From: Clostridia bacterium
GTDB lineage: Bacteria; Bacillota; Clostridia; Lutisporales; Lutisporaceae
DNA: 64,000 nucleotides
Assembly (NCBI GenBank): GCA_035628995.1
Contig: DASPIR010000023.1
Span: 248,001 to 312,000 of the forward strand
Reading direction: 5' to 3'
Of the stretch, positions 61,564 through 64,000 are shown piece by piece (the first letter of the stretch is position 1; each line of letters opens with the position of its first letter). Both the position numbers and the translations under genes were made by a program. The notes beneath the pieces were generated by a model. That model saw only the letters and a list, made by a program, of their open reading frames with translations. It ran no database searches and was not told the DNA's origin.

Positions 61564-61754
61564 TATGTTGTAGTAAGTTTTATTTCGTCATTTATTACTC
61601 TTTGTCTGACAACAACAGGTGTATTTCCCTGTCTTTCTTTTTTTTTATCTTCGTAGGGTGTTGATGTTGAATCAATTATAATATTCTGCTTGCCACCTAT
61701 TAGTTGAAGAGCCTTATCCAGCTTATATCCTATTACTAGAGGTATTTTACTCAA
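61539..61754 (-). CDS. Small conserved protein between frr and uppS (PASTA-like)
   Basis: 71 residues from TTG 61754, with GGAGG ten bases upstream and within the frr end. Reads KIPLVIGYKLDKALQLIGGK and PVVVRQRVINDEIKLTTTYF, a short beta-alpha-beta-beta plan similar to a single PASTA domain. I recall small ORFs at this locus in Clostridia. It closes the frr message before a terminator; function unknown. Confidence 0.65.
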   Translation of the reverse strand: MSKIPLVIGYKLDKALQLIGGKQNIIIDSTSTPYEDKKKERQGNTPVVVRQRVINDEIKLTTTYFAKNTLH

Positions 61755-61759
61755 GTATA

Positions 61760-62317
61760 TTAGACCTCCATTATTTCCTTTTCTTTTATTGCCATTGCAC
61801 TATCCGATTCCTTAATGCATTTATCTGTCATCTTCTGTATATCTTCTTCAGACTTTTTAAGTACATCTTCGGTTATTTCTCCATCTTTCTTAAGCTTCTT
61901 AAGATGTTCATTGGCATCACGTCGAATATTTCTTATAGCTACCTTGGCATCCTCACCAAGCTTCTTAATTACTTTCACCAGATCTTTTCTTCTTTCCTCT
62001 GTGAGCTGTGGTACAACAAGTCTAATCATCTTTCCATCATTTGAAGGATTGATGCCCAAATCTGACTTTAGTATAGCTTTTTCAATGCTTGGAATAGACT
62101 TGGTATCCCATGGTGTTATGGTAAGTACCCTTGGTTCCGGGGCAGCTAAGTTTGCCAGCTGGTTTAAAGGTGTAACTGTTCCGTAGTATTCTACAGTTAT
62201 CCGATCCAAAAGACTAGGATTTGCACGTCCTGCCTTCAGTGTAGCGAGCTCGTGCCTCAATACGCTCAGGGTCTTTTCCATTTTATCCTGCATGCCTTTT
62301 TCAATATCCTTAACCAT
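61760..62317 (-). CDS. frr: Ribosome recycling factor
   Basis: 185 residues, two-domain [35 protein letters not shown] (parts [10 protein letters not shown]), and [22 protein letters not shown] near the C-terminus. With EF-G it splits post-termination ribosomes. ATG at 62317 with AGGAGGA, three bases from the pyrH stop. Confidence 0.98.
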   Translation of the reverse strand: MVKDIEKGMQDKMEKTLSVLRHELATLKAGRANPSLLDRITVEYYGTVTPLNQLANLAAPEPRVLTITPWDTKSIPSIEKAILKSDLGINPSNDGKMIRLVVPQLTEERRKDLVKVIKKLGEDAKVAIRNIRRDANEHLKKLKKDGEITEDVLKKSEEDIQKMTDKCIKESDSAMAIKEKEIMEV

Positions 62318-62320
62318 TTG

Positions 62321-63034
62321 CTAATCCTCCTTTACTACTGTGCCTATCTCTTCACCCATAACTGCTCTAATTATATTATCAGGGTTTTTGAGGTCAAATA
62401 CAAGTATTGGTATTTTATTATCCCTGCATAAGGATGCTGCTGTAGAATCCATTACGCCTAATCCCTTGTTTATTACATCAATATATGATATCTTATCAAA
62501 TTTCTTGGCATCTTTGTTTGTAACCGGATCGCAGTCATATACACCGTCAACTTTTTTGGCCATCAGTATAATATCTGCTTCAATTTCTGCAGCTCTAAGG
62601 GCAGCTGTAGTATCAGTAGAGAAATATGCGTTGCCTATGCCGGATGCAAATATCACTACTCTTCCTTTTTCCAAATGCCTTATCGCTTTTCTTCTTATAT
62701 ACGGTTCTGCAATCTGTCTCATCTCAATGGCTGTCTGCACACGTGTAGGCACGTTTATTCCTTCTAAGGCATCCTGCATTGCCAGAGCATTGATAACTGT
62801 CGCAAGCATTCCCATATGGTCGGCAGTTGTCCTGTCCATCCCCTCGCCGCTTCTGCCTCTCCAGAAATTACCGCCGCCAACTACTATAGCCACTTCTACC
62901 TGGAGCTCCCTCAGTGTCTTTATTCTTTCTGCAATGCTCAGAAGCGTATCGTGATTCAATCCGGAAGCCTTATCTCCAGCCAGTGCTTCGCCGCTAATTT
63001 TCAGTATCACTCTTTTATACTTTACGTCACTCAT
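62321..63034 (-). CDS. pyrH: UMP kinase
   Basis: Hexameric bacterial UMP kinase, UMP to UDP. 237 residues: [14 protein letters not shown] at the start, [11 protein letters not shown] and [20 protein letters not shown], ending [14 protein letters not shown] at 63034 with TTGGAGGT; the frame beyond is leader. Preceded by a terminator and a possible weak promoter TTGAAA-16-TAGAAT. Confidence 0.97.
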   Translation of the reverse strand: MSDVKYKRVILKISGEALAGDKASGLNHDTLLSIAERIKTLRELQVEVAIVVGGGNFWRGRSGEGMDRTTADHMGMLATVINALAMQDALEGINVPTRVQTAIEMRQIAEPYIRRKAIRHLEKGRVVIFASGIGNAYFSTDTTAALRAAEIEADIILMAKKVDGVYDCDPVTNKDAKKFDKISYIDVINKGLGVMDSTAASLCRDNKIPILVFDLKNPDNIIRAVMGEEIGTVVKED

Positions 63035-63098
63035 ATATATTATACCTCCAATTAAGCATAAAATTTCTACAAATTCTAAAAAAATCCTTCTGATTTTC

Positions 63099-63125
63099 AA
63101 AAAAAAGAGAACACTTAGTGTTCCC
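63099..63125 (-). terminator. Intrinsic terminator between tsf and pyrH
   Basis: GGGAACAC/GTGTTCTC stem (one wobble), TAA loop, then eight T; eight bases after the tsf stop. Confidence 0.88.
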
Positions 63126-63133
63126 ATATTTTT

Positions 63134-63784
63134 TCAGCACTTCTTCATTTGGCTCATTACTTCCTCAACGAAGTTGTCTTCCTTCTTTGCCAGGCCTTCA
63201 CCTTTTTCAAATCTTACGAATCTTCTTATGGAAAGGTTCTCGCCTATTTTTGCAATCATTGAAGAAAGCATATCCTGCACCGTCTTGTCTGTATCCTTTA
63301 TAAAGGGCTGTTCAAGCAGGCAAATTTCCTTGTAATACTTTTCGATTCTGCCTTCTACCATTTTTTCAATGATTTTTTCAGGTTTTCCTTCATTCAAAGC
63401 CTGAGCTTTAAATATTTCTCTTTCCTTCTCTATTACATGTGGATCAACTTCTTCTCTTCTCACATATAAAGGATTAGTAGCTGCAACCTGCATTGCCATG
63501 TCTCTTACAAACTGTCTGAACTCTTCGTTCTTGGCAACAAAGTCTGTTTCGGAGTTAACTTCGATAAGAACTCCAATCCTTCCGCCCCCGTGTATGTACG
63601 CGTCAACTATGCCTTCACTTGCGATTCTGCCAGCTTTTTTAGCTGCGGCAGCAAGTCCCTTTTCTCTAAGAATTTCAATGGCTTTTTCCATGTCTCCGTT
63701 GCTTTCTGTAAGGGCTTTTTTGCAGTCCATCATACCAGCGCCGGTTCTTTCTCTTAATTCCTTAACAGCTGAAGCTTCAATCAT
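63134..63784 (-). CDS. tsf: Elongation factor Ts
   Basis: Guanine-nucleotide exchange factor for EF-Tu. 216 residues: UBA-like N-terminus [20 protein letters not shown], core [17 protein letters not shown] and C-terminal [12 protein letters not shown]. Short form as in Clostridia. ATG at 63784 with AGGAGGCG. Follows rpsB after an attenuating terminator. Confidence 0.98.
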   Translation of the reverse strand: MIEASAVKELRERTGAGMMDCKKALTESNGDMEKAIEILREKGLAAAAKKAGRIASEGIVDAYIHGGGRIGVLIEVNSETDFVAKNEEFRQFVRDMAMQVAATNPLYVRREEVDPHVIEKEREIFKAQALNEGKPEKIIEKMVEGRIEKYYKEICLLEQPFIKDTDKTVQDMLSSMIAKIGENLSIRRFVRFEKGEGLAKKEDNFVEEVMSQMKKC

Positions 63785-63818
63785 TTTATTTCGCCTCCTA
63801 TGTAATATGCGTATATTG

Positions 63819-63844
63819 TTAAAAAGGCGGCTATCGCCGCCTTT
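63819..63844 (-). terminator. Terminator/attenuator between rpsB and tsf
   Basis: AAAGGCGGC/GCCGCCTTT stem with GATA loop, then TTTAAC. Strong stem and short T-tract imply partial termination ahead of tsf. Confidence 0.8.
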
Positions 63845-63861
63845 AAATACTTACCAAGCAG

Positions 63862-64000
63862 TTACTCAGCAAGCTGTTCGCCCTGTCTAGCTTCAATAAC
63901 AGCATCTGCAATTTTTGAAGTAAGAAGTTTTACGGCTCTTATAGCATCGTCGTTACCAGGTATTGGATAGTCAATTTCCTCAGGGTCACAATTAGTATCA
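63862..64000 (-). CDS. rpsB: 30S ribosomal protein S2 (3' end only)
   Basis: The last 45 codons and the stop are inside the window: [20 protein letters not shown] and [20 protein letters not shown], matching the S2 C-terminus. The rest of the gene lies beyond position 64000. It opens the rpsB-tsf-pyrH-frr run. Confidence 0.97.
   Translation of the reverse strand, partial: DTNCDPEEIDYPIPGNDDAIRAVKLLTSKIADAVIEARQGEQLAE

Noticed and set aside
1..64000. CRISPR array, rRNA operon or tRNA genes
   Set aside because: No regularly spaced short repeats and no cloverleaf or rRNA sequence recognised.

Overview
The window looks like chromosome from a low-GC, endospore-forming Gram-positive bacterium of the Clostridia. 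Evidence: a two-exonuclease-type PolC, RNase Y and YmdB, SpoVS, SpoIIIE/FtsK, the dipicolinate synthase pair DpaA/DpaB, YlmC, TepA and YlxY, plus sigma-H-, sigma-F/G- and sigma-K-like promoters in front of sporulation genes. Having dpaAB argues against Clostridium sensu stricto (cluster I), where this pair is usually missing. Every gene I accept is on the minus strand, so transcription runs from high to low coordinates.

Layout in the direction of transcription. (1) 64.0-55.8 kb: rpsB (3' end only), tsf, pyrH, frr, a small conserved ORF, uppS, cdsA, dxr, rseP, ispG, a family 2 glycosyltransferase: translation factors, UMP kinase, lipid carrier, phospholipid and MEP-pathway isoprenoid genes. 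(2) 55.6-51.3 kb: polC. (3) 51.3-40.5 kb: rimP-nusA-ylxR-ylxQ-infB-rbfA-nrnA-truB-ribF, then rpsO and pnp with their own promoter and terminators; a hairpin in the rimP leader looks like the NusA autoregulation site known in Bacillus. (4) 40.5-21.3 kb: a 19-kb accessory island lying exactly where Bacillus goes straight from pnp to ylxY. It holds nine GNAT acetyltransferase genes, a nitroreductase, flavodoxin and flavin reductases, cupin, VOC, RidA, a nucleotidyltransferase, a methyltransferase, an MGMT-like protein, a NYN/LOTUS protein and an SOS-controlled YcaQ-like DNA glycosylase. (5) 21.1-12.0 kb: ylxY, an M16 protease, dut, ylmC, dpaA, dpaB, dapG, tepA, ftsK/spoIIIE, in near-Bacillus order. 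(6) 11.9-0 kb: rimO, pgsA, cinA, recA (LexA box), recX, rny, ymdB, spoVS, a PHP phosphoesterase, an aspartate aminotransferase and purB.

The most unusual part is 34.0-39.7 kb, where single small genes alternate with GC-rich, strongly folding repeats of about 190 bp (or 139 bp for a divergent one). Their ends resemble integron attC R boxes (two copies carry a perfect GTTRRRY) and inner hairpins covary between copies. No integrase is visible, so the arrangement resembles a cluster of attC sites lacking an integrase, or an undescribed cassette system. One cassette sits inside the apical loop of a repeat. Other points of note: rny has no ATG/GTG/TTG in its reading frame before its membrane anchor and must use an AUU/AUC-type start; a 48-residue membrane ORF at 40 kb is bracketed by nested inverted repeats; and short dispersed repeats occur in four intergenic gaps.
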